Origin: Madurella fahalii
Lineage: Eukaryota; Ascomycota; Sordariomycetes; Sordariales
Direction: 5' to 3'
DNA length: 64,000 bases
Assembly: GCA_029876055.1 (NCBI GenBank)
Contig: CM056874.1
Location: 5,332,001 to 5,396,000, forward strand
Each line of letters starts with the position of its first letter. The stretch's first letter is position 1. Below, piece by piece: positions 21,721-33,600 of this stretch. The position numbers and the translations under genes were made by a program. The notes under the pieces are model-generated. The model did no database searches. It had not been told where the DNA came from and saw only the letters and a program-made list of their open reading frames with translations.

Positions 21721-23759
21721 GATGAACTTTCTTGCGCCGACAACGGAACCAAATCTCAGGAATACGCTGTAGTTGTCACGTACCTGTGAGCCCAGTCCGG
21801 CGAGGCTATGCTCCTGCAACCTTTCGACCGACGTGCTGGCTCACGTAAAAGCTGCAATGTTGCGCTGCACAGTGTCGAGATGCGACGTGATCGTGGATGG
21901 AATGGAAACCGAATCGCTTGGCTTCCAGGGCTGAAGAGAAATTCCACTCTTCGGTTCTGACTTGGCCCTAAAGCGCCACACAGGCTGTGGCTAGTAAGTA
22001 TGTGGCGGGGCGGTGTGGCGTAATGCAGCGAAGACTGATTCGTGGTAACCTGGGAGTAACTTACATACAGAGCAGGGCTATATGTTTCATCCGTGGCAGT
22101 TATCTATCGAACAATGTTAATCAATACTTTCAGTCATCAAGACCGGCCCAGAGCTGCAGCCGATATAGAAATGGCGCTTAATTCGGCCTTTGATTGCGCA
22201 GTTGGCTTGGCTGAGATACATTTCGCGCAGCTTTGCCCGATACCAAGGCGACGCCCCATACGCATGTGCCACTGTTTCTTTAGACAACGCCGTGCTTGTC
22301 TTTGGGTTCCAGTGGAAACGCTGGTGCGTCATGCAGTGGGATCTGGTCCGACCTCCACCCAATGGAGGGGCAACACCAACCCCTCAACCCCTCCTGTTTT
22401 TGCGACGCTTGGCTCAACACTTCCTGCCGCGCGCAACCACTCCGAGGCCAGCAGAAGACGACAGAGCTGACGACGGACAACAATCGGAGACAAGAGAGAA
22501 TTTCGGCCATGACCCCTAAGGGTCTCTAAGCAACCTCATTGGTCAGTACAAATGAGCCTGAAATCGCTAGCCCCAGGTTCAGTGCTTGACTGCGGGAATT
22601 TGGGTCCTTGGGCAAAGCTGTTGTGTAAGCTGTTGCAGCGCCGCCTCCTTCCTCGGTGGGCCTTCAGTCCCCATTTGGATGCCTCCCACAGTGGGGGGCA
22701 CTGGACCAAGGACTCCCGCACTCCGGGCGCGACGTCTTGGATTGGGACACTGGGACCTTCTGGTTGGATGAGCGATAACGAAGTCCGGTGTATCCGCGGA
22801 GACCGCCAGAGGTGAATATGCAGAGATAGAGCGATCAGCAAAGCAGAGACCACGGAGTTGTGATACAGCAGCAGGAGACCCCGTAGCGACTAGGCCCGAA
22901 AAGCAGATCAGCCATTTAAACTTCACAAGCCATTGTACATATATTTGGATGGACTTGGGTAGCGGACCCTGCACTTCAGGCCCGCCGACTGGTAAAGGGT
23001 GGCATGAGCTAGCGCCATGGCGGCATCCGGAGCCGGAAGACCAGGGCAGCACCGTTGCGATCGACCCGCTCAGCTGTGCCGTGTTGCCCTGAGGGCGGCA
23101 TTTCGAAACCAACAATCCCGAATCCGACGCAGTCTGTGTCGGACCAAAGAAGACGGGAATATGTCTGCAGGGAGGAGGAGAGACTGAAATGGAAGCATGA
23201 GGGTAGCTCGGAGCGAAACCCAAGCTCCAGACAAGGTCCAGGCCGAATATCCCGGCGACTCTAGGATACCCCGTACTCTGATGATAACATCAGAGCCCAG
23301 TAAGGGAGTTACCCCTGGTCACCGAGGAGGAGCTCCCAGAGCTTCAGAAAAGAGCTCCAGGCCAAGGAAAGGAACTGAGCATACCACGGTAGCGAGTCGG
23401 CAACGAGGGATACGCGAAAGGGGCAAGCAGATCCGGAGAACTCATGCTGCACTCCGCTGGAGCGCTGTCTGGGGGTGGGTAGGTAGATAGAACTCACTGA
23501 GTAAGCCCCGCGGCAATTACCCGCCCTTTGCCCACGATTGACCCCTCCGACATCGAAGGTCCATCCATCCTTTAAAAGTTTCGTCATGCAGTCCCAACGC
23601 TTCTCCCTTTTTCCCTCTCCTTCCCCACGCAAACCCTCAGCTGAGGTCCCCCATCCATTGACAACCGCTTCATTCAAGTTGAGACCTCATTGCCAGAGGA
23701 GCTCGCATCTACACATTGCAATCCCACCTTCATCTTTAGGGCGTGCCTAGCTATTCACC
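21721..23759. other. intergenic, no gene recognised
   Basis: About 2 kb between the RRM protein start and the 6PGDH start. Several overlapping frames (for example minus 22579-23223) carry no domain, and their composition looks like noise. The last 200 bases before 23760 are pyrimidine-rich with a 'CCTTTAAAAG' TATA-like word near 23570 and are probably the 6PGDH promoter. Confidence 0.5.
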
Positions 23760-25749
23760 ATGTCCGGTGCAGTGTAAGTCCTTTACCCCGCCTTCCTGCT
23801 CTGGACCCCTCCATGCGACAGAATTGGGTCTCCCACCCGAATGTCCATCACGCATCTGGATGATGGGGGCTTTCCTCCAGGTTGGCATAAATAATACCCA
23901 TTTCTTAGCAATAACCCGGGACTGAGGAAGTCCATACGTCCCGGGGCAATGGGGGGTTTTTCCTTGTATACCACACCTACTGAGTGCCCTTCAGCGCTCG
24001 CCTAGCGAGCATCAACATTGGCGGAGCTTTGAAAGCTGGCTCCTTCTTGCAGAAACATGCTAACAATGGCGGAAGCGCTGACCTCGGCCTCATCGGCCTG
24101 GCCGTCATGTAAGTCACAAACTGCGATGCCTTCCGGGGCTTTCAATACTACACGTTAAGGACCTGGCGCTGACGTTGACCTTGCACAGGGGCCAGAACCT
24201 GATCTTGAACATGGCCGACCATGGCTTCACCGTCTGCGCCTTCAACCGCACAGTGTCCAAGGTTGACGCCTTCCTTGCCAACGAGGCCAAGGGCAAATCC
24301 GTCGTCGGAGCGCACTCTACTGAGGAGTTCGTCTCCAAGTTGAAGAAGCCCCGCCGGGTTATGCTCCTAGTCCAGGCTGGCAAGCCTGTTGACGATTGGA
24401 TCGAGACTTTGCTTCCCCTACTCGAACGCGGAGATATCATCATCGACGGCGGCAACTCCCACTTCCCTGATTCCAACCGGAGAACAAAGTACCTGGCAAC
24501 CAAGGGCATCCGATTCGTCGGCTCCGGCGTTTCTGGCGGTGAGGAGGGCGCTCGCTATGGCCCCTCTCTCATGCCGGGCGGCCACGAGGAGGCCTGGCCG
24601 CACATCAAGGACATCTTCCAGAGCATTGCCGCCAAGAGCGAGGGCGAGGCGTGCTGTGAGTGGGTTGGCGACGAGGGTGCTGGCCACTACGTCAAGATGG
24701 TGCACAACGGCATTGAGTACGGCGACATGCAGCTCATCTGCGAGGTACGTCGTCCCTAGCTGGTCTTGGGTGGCGGTGTTCGGGGATGGAGCAACTGACG
24801 TGGTTCGCTACAGGCCTACGACATCATGAAGCGCGGCCTGGGTATGGAGAACAAGGACATTGGTGATGTCTTCGCCAAGTGGAACAAGGGTGTCCTGGAT
24901 TCCTTCCTGATCGAAATCACCAGGGATATCATGTACTTCAATGACGACGATGGGGAGCCCCTCGTCGAGAAGATCCTGGACAAGGCCGGCCAGAAGGGCA
25001 CAGGCAAGTGGACGGCTGTGAACGCACTGGATCTCGGCATGCCCGTCACCCTCATTGCCGAAGCTGTCCTGGCCCGTTGCCTGTCTGGCATCAAGGAGCA
25101 GCGTGTCAAGGCGTCGACGAAGCTCGAGTTTATCGGTCGCCTCAACACGTTCGAGGGCGACCAGGACCAGTTCCTGGACGATCTTGAGCAGGCCCTTTAT
25201 GCATCCAAGATCATCTCGTACGCGCAGGGCTTCATGCTCATGCAGGAGGTACGTCTACGGCCAAGATGTGCCATTGCCGCGCCAGATGCGCTAACAAGAA
25301 AGCAATAGGCTGCTCGGGAGTACGGGTGGAAGCTCAACAAGCCCTCGATTGCCCTCATGTGGCGCGGTGGCTGCATCATCCGCTCCGTCTTCCTGAAGGA
25401 CATCACGGCGGCTTACCGAAACAACCCCGACCTTGAGAACCTGCTCTTTGACGACTTCTTCAACAAGGCTATCCACAAGGCGCAGCCCGGCTGGAGAGAC
25501 GTGGTTGCCAAGGCTGCCCTGCTTGGTATCCCGACTCCAGCCTTCTCGACGGCGCTGTCGTGGTTTGACGGCTACCGGACAAAGGATCTGCCGGCCAACT
25601 TGCTGCAGGCTCAGCGCGACTACTTCGGCGCCCACACCTTCAGGATCAAGCCTGAGGCAGCAAACGCGAAGTACCCCGAGGGCAAGGATATCCACGTCAA
25701 CTGGACCGGACGGGGTGGCAATGTTTCGGCTTCGACATACCAGGCATAA
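23760..25749 (+). CDS. gnd1: 6-phosphogluconate dehydrogenase, decarboxylating
   Basis: Five exons: 23760-23773, 23995-24108, 24189-24744, 24814-25248 and 25309-25749; phases agree and the product has 519 residues. Exon 1 codes for only 'MSGA' plus two bases of the next codon, and its 221-bp intron is the longest in the gene. The enzyme oxidises 6-phosphogluconate to ribulose-5-phosphate with NADP+ in the cytosolic pentose phosphate pathway. Visible motifs are the Rossmann dinucleotide site 'LGLIGLAVMGQNL', 'NRTVSKVD', the substrate site 'DGGNSHFPDSNRR', 'GSGVSGGEEGARYGPSLMPG' and the catalytic Lys in 'GHYVKMVHNGIEYGDMQLI'. 'GTGKWT' and the C-terminal 'RDYFGAHTF' also fit. The N-terminal extension of about 30 residues before the Rossmann fold is longer than in yeast; the exon 2 acceptor at 23994 is the best GT-AG choice but remains the weakest boundary. 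Confidence 0.95.
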
Positions 25750-26225
25750 GGAAAAAAAGTTTGCTTTCTGATGAGGGACCGCCTGAGGAGCGGCAGCTCA
25801 CCATATTCACGTAGAGTAAACTCTAGGTAGAGACGGCGTTTTAGTAATACTTGATGATATGTTTGTTTTTCTTTTTATCTGAGACTGGTCCCAGCTGCAG
25901 TGTCATGAGCCCCGGCCCCCGACTCCTGACAGGTCACCAAGGTCACGTGCGTGGTAGATACACCGAGCCACCCCTTGTCCTGGCAACCTGCCCGTCACTG
26001 ACGCTCCACACCCTCCTCCCCATTCGCGAAAAGCGCGACTGCACCAAACTCAAAAAGTCCAGCTCGCGACAAGACGTTTCGCACCCAGCGCAGCCTCCAA
26101 AGTGTCCATACGACATCTGCCTCCCCACCAGAACATTGGCTGATCTGCCAACGGAATGATCGCATCGGCATCGACATCTTTCGACGGTTTCCCTTGATTT
26201 AATCCCATCGTTTAGCGGGAAAGAA
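25750..26225. other. intergenic
   Basis: 476 bp between 6PGDH and ssr4 on the same strand. Nothing is seen except presumed UTR and promoter sequence. Confidence 0.5.
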
Positions 26226-28576
26226 ATGGCTGGAGACCCAAGCCAGAATGTGAATGGGGACTTGGTGGGTTCATTGCCGTCGCCGGCAACACGCCGCATC
26301 GGCGCAAGAGTGCTAATCGGCTGCGCGATAGCTCCCACACGTGCACCTATTGTCGACATTTCGATATGCGTCGATGCCGAGAGTCGATCTAGGGGAGGTG
26401 ACAAAATGGCTGCTACACGCGCCAAAGATCGCCCGCGACACGGCGCCTTTCTACTGGACTTACCTCGACTGCCCAAGCGACGGTGCCATCTTCTTGACCT
26501 GGCAGCCGACTGCTCGCCGTGGCAACGAATTTGCCAGCGATGGATACGTTTGGGCTGGTCCTGAGGTCTCCTTCCAACATAGTGCAGGCAATGGTTTGGT
26601 ATGACGTTCCTGTGCCGGATTTGGGCTCTGCCGCCTAGGCGACGCTGGCTGACCATCAGGAGTAGGTGCTCGAAATCTATTTTCAGAGGGCAGGCTATCG
26701 CATCGGCGAACAGTTCGCTATCCACTCTAGACGACGGTTCCGCCTCTGTCCGCCTCAAATTCCCGTCGCGAACGTCCCCCATGTAGATCCCAACCTCTGG
26801 ATAGTCCACTATGGGCCGGCGGAGAAGACCGACCGACTCCCCGTCAATACGATTGGAATCCCACCTCCAATGCAGCAGATACTTAGCTTCCGTCAGCACT
26901 TGTTCCAGATGGGCCAGATCGTCCGCAAGGACTTCATGTTGTCGGACCGTGTCAACTGGCCTCAGATTCCCTTTCCCCAGCGCGGCCAGTCAATGTATGC
27001 ACCACCAATGCCGCAACGTCACGTCCCTCAAGCAATGGCCTATCCTCCGCATCCCGGCCCGGCGGTGGGTCCCACACCTAAGCGGCGGGCGGGGCATGGC
27101 CCGGCCGGCAACCAGCCTCAGATGATGGGCGCCGGCTTTACGAGCGTCGAGGGTGCTTTTGACGACGAGGAGGACATCTCCCGTGGGGATATGTTTGACC
27201 ACCTCAGTCCTAGGGAAATAAGCATGGCACGTTACCAACAGAATCATGAATGGATGGAGGAGATCTTGTCATCGCCGTACCGCATCGGCCAGATCGAGGC
27301 TGCGGACCTCGGTCTAGGACGGAAAGGCGAGCTCGCCGCGCTCACAGAGGGCATATTCGAAGCTCAAGGCGGCGATGCGTTGGCCGCCGGCCCCAAGAAA
27401 CCCTATACTGGCCAGCTCGATCCAGGGCTGGCAGAGCAGTTCCGTAAGAGGGTTCAGGAGAGGAATGAGACTGTGAGAGTAGAAATCGAACAGATGAAAG
27501 CGCAGCATGCGAAGCGGTTGGCAAAGTTCAAGGGAAATGCCGCTATCAAGGACGCCGAACAGGCGCTTCGTGCCGCCACGCAGGAGACTGGCCCCGAATT
27601 CTGGCGGTTGGAAGGGCGGCTTGAGGATGGCGACGAATCTGGAAGCCAGTGGGATCAAAAACCAAACCGGTCGCTGGAGGAGATCGTCGCCAGCGTCGAG
27701 GAGATCGTTGGCAAGCGCGCAGTGGTCGTTCGTGACGTCCATCGGGTTCAGGATGGGGGCTACCAGGAACCGGCACCCGAACCAGAAACCGCGCAACCAC
27801 CGCTTCAAGTACCGGGAGACCCGACCGGTGCCGGCCTCACGGCCCCCATGTCTCGGCAACCATCCCATGCTGGGTCTCACGCCAGTGGAGTGATGATCGG
27901 CGACTCTGATATCGACATGGGCGGCACAGCGGCTGGCCTCCTTGACCAAATGCATACCGGCTTCTCGTCCACCTCGACTCCCATCAACAGCTTCCCTACA
28001 CCCCAGCCTCAGCTCTCTGCCATTCCTTCTAGTGCGGCAACCCCAGCCAATCTCAATGTCCCCTCTCCACACCCAGCACAAGCACCGACGTCACAACCTT
28101 CGGGCCTTACGCAAGGCGACATCAACATGGAAGACCCGGAAGCCTCAAAAGACACCACAACTGCGCCGGATCATGGAACGGGCAGTGGTGACTGGATCGT
28201 CGTGCCCAAGGCGGACATCCCACCCAACGATAATAGCAGCAACAACCCCTCTTCCACCACCCAGCCTGCCAACCAGCCCATCACAACAACAGCCACGACG
28301 CAACAGCACCAGCCCATGTCGAGCAAACCCGTCTCGGCCGCCGGCACGCCAAGCCTCAACTTTGACGGCGACAACAACGACTTCAGCTCGCTCGGCGACC
28401 TGGACACGGCGGGCGACGCGCTGGCGAGCTATGATCCACCGAGCGGTGACGAGGGTGGGCTCGGGGTCGACGACGATTTGAATATGGACATGGTGGAGGA
28501 CTCGGCGTTTGGGGACGCGTTCCACGGGGTGGAGCAGCATGCGCATGGGCACGGGGGTACGCCCACTGCGGACTGA
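26226..28576 (+). CDS. ssr4: SWI/SNF and RSC chromatin-remodelling subunit Ssr4 (DUF1750)
   Basis: Three exons, 26226-26264, 26332-26598 and 26666-28576, all phase 0, give 738 residues. Intron 1 has a GCTAATC branch site and splicing creates 'GDLLPHVHLLSTFRYASMPR'. The N-terminal 190 residues are the fungal Ssr4 (DUF1750) domain: 'APKIARDTAPFYWTYLDCP', 'GAIFLTWQP', 'FASDGYVWAGPE', 'LEIYFQRAGYRIGEQ' and 'VNTIGIPPPMQQIL'. A Pro/Met-rich stretch leads to a helical middle with 'RYQQNHEWMEEILSSPYRI' and a coiled coil ('QFRKRVQERNETVRVEIEQM'). The C-terminal third is Ser/Thr/Gln-rich and disordered, with 'GDWIVVPK' and an acidic 'DDDLNMDMVEDSAFGDAF' end. Ssr4 is shared by the SWI/SNF and RSC complexes of fission yeast. 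The fungal filamentous form is longer than the S. pombe protein because of the disordered tail. Confidence 0.9.
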
Positions 28577-29432
28577 TTGATCTGTTGAGGGAGATGGCAG
28601 GAGGCTGTGGTAGGATAAAGTAGTGGAATCTGTGACTGCGTTCTTCTTCTTGAACGGCTTAGGTGCAAGACTACTCCTAGATGCTAGGCCTGTTGGAGTA
28701 GGATGGGGTGTGGAAGTAAGGGGATGGATGGATGGAGGATAGGGGAGGGGATGGGAAATGTGGGGGTTGGGGGGGGGGGGGGATATTTGTATTTTGGGTT
28801 TTAACTGGTCATGCTGTATTTGGGATTGCGAGGTGGGGGCAGGTAAAGGAAGGGAGGCCGTAAGAAAGGAGAGTCTGTAGAGGCGCTATTGCTGCTACGT
28901 ACGCCTTGTCCGTTTGCTCACTCGAAACGTGACGGAGGATCGCGTGTATTAAGTACTTAATTTTTTTTTTTATTTTTTTTTTTACTTTGCATAGATAATT
29001 GAGAGCTGTGTGAAAGCTAGAGTTTAACGTTAAGAAGCTGGTAATAGCTTGTGTGGTTAGCTGCAGACGTGTAGCCTCGGGATTGTCTCTTCAGGTCGAG
29101 ATTAATGTGCTTCGATAAACTCCAGACACGAACGTGGCTTGACTCTAGGGTGATTTATTTGGGTGCTACCGGTGGTACCTTGGCTCGTCTCTTCCAAGCC
29201 CACGGATAACTGCCCTAGGCCCAGCGTCCACGGTGGTGTCGTCGGGTATCATAGCCAGCCTTGTGCCTTGTCAAGTTCACTGGGCGGATTTCATTCAGAA
29301 AGAACTGCCTCTATGACACATCAATGTCCTTTCCGAGCAGTCATTTTCCCTGCCGGCCGTCCCGTTTCTGAAAAGGATCCCTCAAAGCAAAACCACGCCA
29401 GAAATGCCCAATGGAAAAGCCCCGCCGACCCT
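28577..29432. other. tail-to-tail intergenic with homopolymer tracts
   Basis: 856 bp between the ssr4 and rps11 3' ends. It contains a poly-G run (about 28769-28782) and two T-runs near 28961-28982. No gene is seen. Confidence 0.5.
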
Positions 29433-30255
29433 TTAGAACTTGCTGAACTTCTTAACGGCCTTGCCGGTCCGGGGAAGCACACGGAGAACGTTGAATCGCA
29501 CCTGTTTTGCAGAGTGTCAGCCGCTTTCTGGCTCTATTCTTCAAACGGCCGGGGATTTCGCAGCGGTGGCCCGGCAGTGATTGCGCGCAAACGTACAGTC
29601 TTGCTCAGAGGCCGGCACTGGCCAACGGTAACCTGGTCACCCTCCTCGACACGGAAAGCCGGGGAAACGTGAGCGGCGAGGTTCTTGTGGCGCTTCTCGT
29701 ACCGGGAGTACTTGGGGATGTAGTGGAGGTACTCGCGGCGGATGATGATGGTGCGGTGCATCTTGGTCGAGACGACGGTGCCGGTCAGGATACGGCCGCG
29801 GATCGAAACCTGGCCGGTGAAGGGGCACTTCTTGTCTGCGCGAAGAACCTGTTAATAACCGCTATCCCTTTTCCACAGTGTTGCGTCCCGTCTCGCGATC
29901 CCAATCCATTGTCGGCGGAGAGTTCTTTTCGTCGGCCGCATTCTCGGAGCGAGTCGGTCGGCGGGAAACGCGCTCTTGTCTTTCGCAACGTACCGATATA
30001 TTGACCCTCAATGGCGTTCTGGGGCGTGCGGAAACCCAGACCAACGTCCTTGTACCATCTCCGACCACCCTTGCCCGGCCGGGCAGACTTGACCTTGGTC
30101 TTGCTGTTAAGGAAGACTGTGGATTATCGTGGTCAGCCCACGCCTCGTCGCCAATTCGCGACGGCCCGCATGTGCAGCCGTCCTGGGAAGAAATACTCAC
30201 TGTGCGGCTGCTTCTGGAAAGCACGCTCGCTCTGGACGGTAAGTTCGGTAGCCAT
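29433..30255 (-). CDS. rps11: 40S ribosomal protein S11 (uS17)
   Basis: Four exons: 30255-30201, 30116-29994, 29835-29597 and 29501-29433; phases 1, 1 and 0 agree and the product has 161 residues, the usual S11 length. The start 'MATELTVQSERAFQKQPHIF' is the conserved eukaryotic S11 N-terminus. 'RPGKGGRRWYKDVGLGFRTP', 'KKCPFTGQVSIRGRILTGTV', 'HRTIIIRREYLHYIPKYSRY' and 'GDQVTVGQCRPLSKTVRFNV' cover the OB-fold, and the end is 'KAVKKFSKF'. The protein is a component of the small ribosomal subunit that contacts 18S rRNA. The many introns for a short gene are typical of fungal ribosomal protein genes. It is divergent from spc105, with 397 bp between start codons. Confidence 0.96.
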
Positions 30256-30652
30256 CTTGACGGTCTGGCGTGGCCCAAGATGTGCAGTGTCGAGGGTCGG
30301 AGTGGTGTCGAAAAGTCCAAATTCACAAGCCCCGGAATTTTGCCAGTTGGGGATTGATTTTTGGTGGCTCCAGTGAGAAAAAGTGTGCATGCGCCACATC
30401 TGGGCGCCCAATGGTGGGCCAGCAGGGATGCACTAGCCACAAGACAACGAGGTGGGGCAACGTGCAGGCATTTTATTTACTTCGGAGTGGTTTGACCAAT
30501 CAAGCCCCCCACTCGAGTAAACAGCTGCCCCTCTTGCCCCCGAGACGCCCTTGTCGCGGCTTTTAAGGTACCCATCGCGTCCAATGTAGCACTTTTGCGG
30601 TAATCTTATCATCACAACAAGCCCAGCACAGCAACTACTCAATCGTGCAAAC
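30256..30652. promoter_or_regulatory. shared divergent promoter region, rps11 / spc105
   Basis: 397 bp separate a very highly expressed gene class (ribosomal protein) from a cell-cycle kinetochore gene. No element could be assigned with confidence by eye. Confidence 0.45.
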
Positions 30653-33600
30653 ATGGCGCCGCAGGGCGAAGCTACGCTCCCCGCGACGCGTCGTGCGCGC
30701 AAATCCATCGGAGGAAGTGTCCCATCGAGAAGATCAGGAGACAAGGAGAACGCGACAGTCGACGTGGGCAGCGCCATGGCTGCGTCTCGAAAGAAGTCGA
30801 GGAGTAAGAGCATGGGTCCCGGCGGTCTCGATGTCCTTAAGATGGGCACCGGCAACCGCAGAGCCGTATGTGCCAACCCCATTGAAGAATGCGCCTGAGG
30901 AGATCCTGACATGAACCAGTCCCTTGCCGTTCCGTCGGGACCGCCACCGCGGTCGATTCTCAAACCGACGATACCCTTGATTCCCGAGATTCCCTCATAT
31001 AAGCCGAAGTCGACACCAGGAAACAGCAATGCTGGGGGCGAGGCTGCAGGGACTAAGGTCGCCTTGCGGACCGAAGAAGAGCAGCAAGCTGCTGCGCGGG
31101 AGCGAGAGGAGAGGGAGCGTGCACAGTTGGAGAAGGAGATCAGCGACCGCAGGGAAGCACGGCGGAAGTCGCTGGCTAATCGCCGGGTGTCCTTCGCGGC
31201 AGAGGCTACGCTGCACACATTCCACGAGGTCGAGTATAATCCGGACTCGACCACCTCGACCAACTCGACGCGCCGCGCGTCTTCTCTTGCCGCCCAGTCT
31301 TCCACACCGCGCCATGACGAGGGTCCCAGCTCGGATCCGCCGTCCACACCCTCTGACGATGGCCAAGATTATGCCTCCGAGTCCCCTGCCCACCAGAGAG
31401 ACCTGCAACAGAGGAAGCGCAGGCGGAGCTCTGCGGCATCGTCGTTCTACACAGATGATGATACTTTTGCATCTACGACCTACGATTCCGACTTGGAGCA
31501 TGCTGACGGCGTTGCCGAGGTGACGAATGTGGAAATGACAGGATCGAGCGACGATGAAGACGGGACTATGATGACAGTCGATGCCGAGGAGGTGACATTG
31601 GCATCAGTGGCATCAGGTCGCTCTGGTTTCAGCGCTGATTCTACGGGAAGTCTGGATGAGAACCTACGACTGGCGGCCCGGAGAGCTGCCACTCAGAGCC
31701 TCGACGACGATGAGGAGGAAGAGGTTATTGCTGGTTTTGCTGGCTGGGGGAGAAAGAACCATTCGCAGGAGAACTCTACCCAGAACGTCGCCGAAGAGGA
31801 TAAAGCTCTGGGCAGTACTGCCGATGCTGAAGACCGAGGCTCTGATATGGAAATGGACATGGACGTGACCAACGCTGTGGGCGGAATCCTCCATCCTCAA
31901 CCCGGTTCACCGACTAGGGACATAGAGGCGGACGAGGATATGTCCATGGACGTAACCAAGGTCCTGGGAGGAATCCTTTCGAAATCCGACTCTCAGGTAC
32001 GCCGCAAGTCCGTTAAACCTAGTGCCCAACAGGGACAGGACGAGTTTGGCGAGCAGACAATGGAGTTTACAACGGCCGTCGGAGGAATTCGGAAGGGTAG
32101 AATATCTATCGGTAGTCTAGCCGATCCCGACGGCAACGAAGACATGTCCATGGAGTTTACCGCAGCTATTGGGGGTCTCCTATCGACCGGTATCCCTAGG
32201 AGTGCTGCACAAAATAGCCGTCGAAGGACAATTGCCCCAGAAACTGACGACGGCGACGAGGCTACCATGATGGACATGACAGTGAGCGTCGGCCGAATTC
32301 TGCCGGCGGAAGATGAGCTGGAAGATGGTGACCAGACCATGGGAATGGATATGACGACGGCTGTGGGCGGCATTATAAGGCCAGAATCTGCATCCGAGGT
32401 GCGGACAGCAGCAAGGAAAATCATGGAACAGGAAGCCAACGAGCCAGCTCCTCCCGTCGCAGCGTCTGCCGAAGTGGTGTATCCAGAACTACCGGTCCCT
32501 ACGATGCCGGACGAGAATGCTAGCTCCGGGCTTTCTGCATTCCGAGGCAAGGGTCTTCGTCGCAGCCCGCCTCGCGCGTGGCCGGTGGCCACCGGGTCAC
32601 CAGATCAGCCCAGCAGTTCCCCATTCAAAGGGACGCCGTCTCCCCAGAGGAACACGACACAGACAGATAGGAGCCCCACAAGGACGCCGCCATCGATGGT
32701 CGGCAGCCGGTCTAGCTCGCCTATGCGTAATCTCTCTTCCCCAGTCAAAGCCACACCACGCTCGCCCTCCAGGCCAAGACTCTTTCTCCAGGATCCTAGC
32801 ACCGGACTTAGCACTCCACGAATCGTCCTAACTCCTCAGGGCCGTCGCCTGTCAGGAGTCGGCGCTGACCGCCCCGGTTTGGGGTCCCCGCGAGTTGCCG
32901 AAATCTTTGACCGTAGAGAGTCTATCGGAGAAGCGGCGACCGACTTCGTGCCTAGCCAACCAGCCAATCCCCGTCGGACCGTGGCGTTCACGGATCCGCG
33001 GGTAATAGAGGCTGAAATCGACAGGGAGCGGCAGGATGAGCACGATAAGGAGGATAGCCGGAGGATCCTGGAGCGCGAGGTCAATGGTCCCCAGGACGAT
33101 CGCGATATGACCCTTAATCTGAAGGAGATGATCCAAGGCCTCAGCCCTAAGAAGAATCTCCTCCGAGGGCGAAAGAGCCTCCATGTGGGCAGCGCCAGAG
33201 GCCTTTTAGGGAAACGGCCTGTAGAACTGGATGACGATGACGAAGGGGAGGAAACGGACGGCGTAAAACGTCTTAAGGGTCACCAGAGCAGTCCAGTCAA
33301 AAACATCAGGTTGCAATCGCCCCCCTCCAAAGCCGAAACCACGACTGGCAGGAAGACACGACCAAGCATCATGCACGCAGAGCCGACAAACTCTGACAAC
33401 ATCACCCCGACTGTTGCCAGCTCTCCGCAAAGAGCAACAACGCCCAGGGGTCAAGGTCGGTTTAGAAACGTCGCTGACGACGAGCCAACGAACACCGTCG
33501 ACTTCGAGCATACAGCTCCAGTGAACGATGTGGAGATGCAAGAAGGTGACGAAGAGCGCATCCACCTGCAGGATTTCCTCAACATGACTAGCATCCGCTT

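Noticed and set aside
22579..23223. Minus-strand frame of 214 codons in the spacer before 6PGDH
   Set aside because: No domain, biased Pro/Ser/Arg composition, overlapping frames of similar quality on the other strand, and it lies in an otherwise empty spacer.
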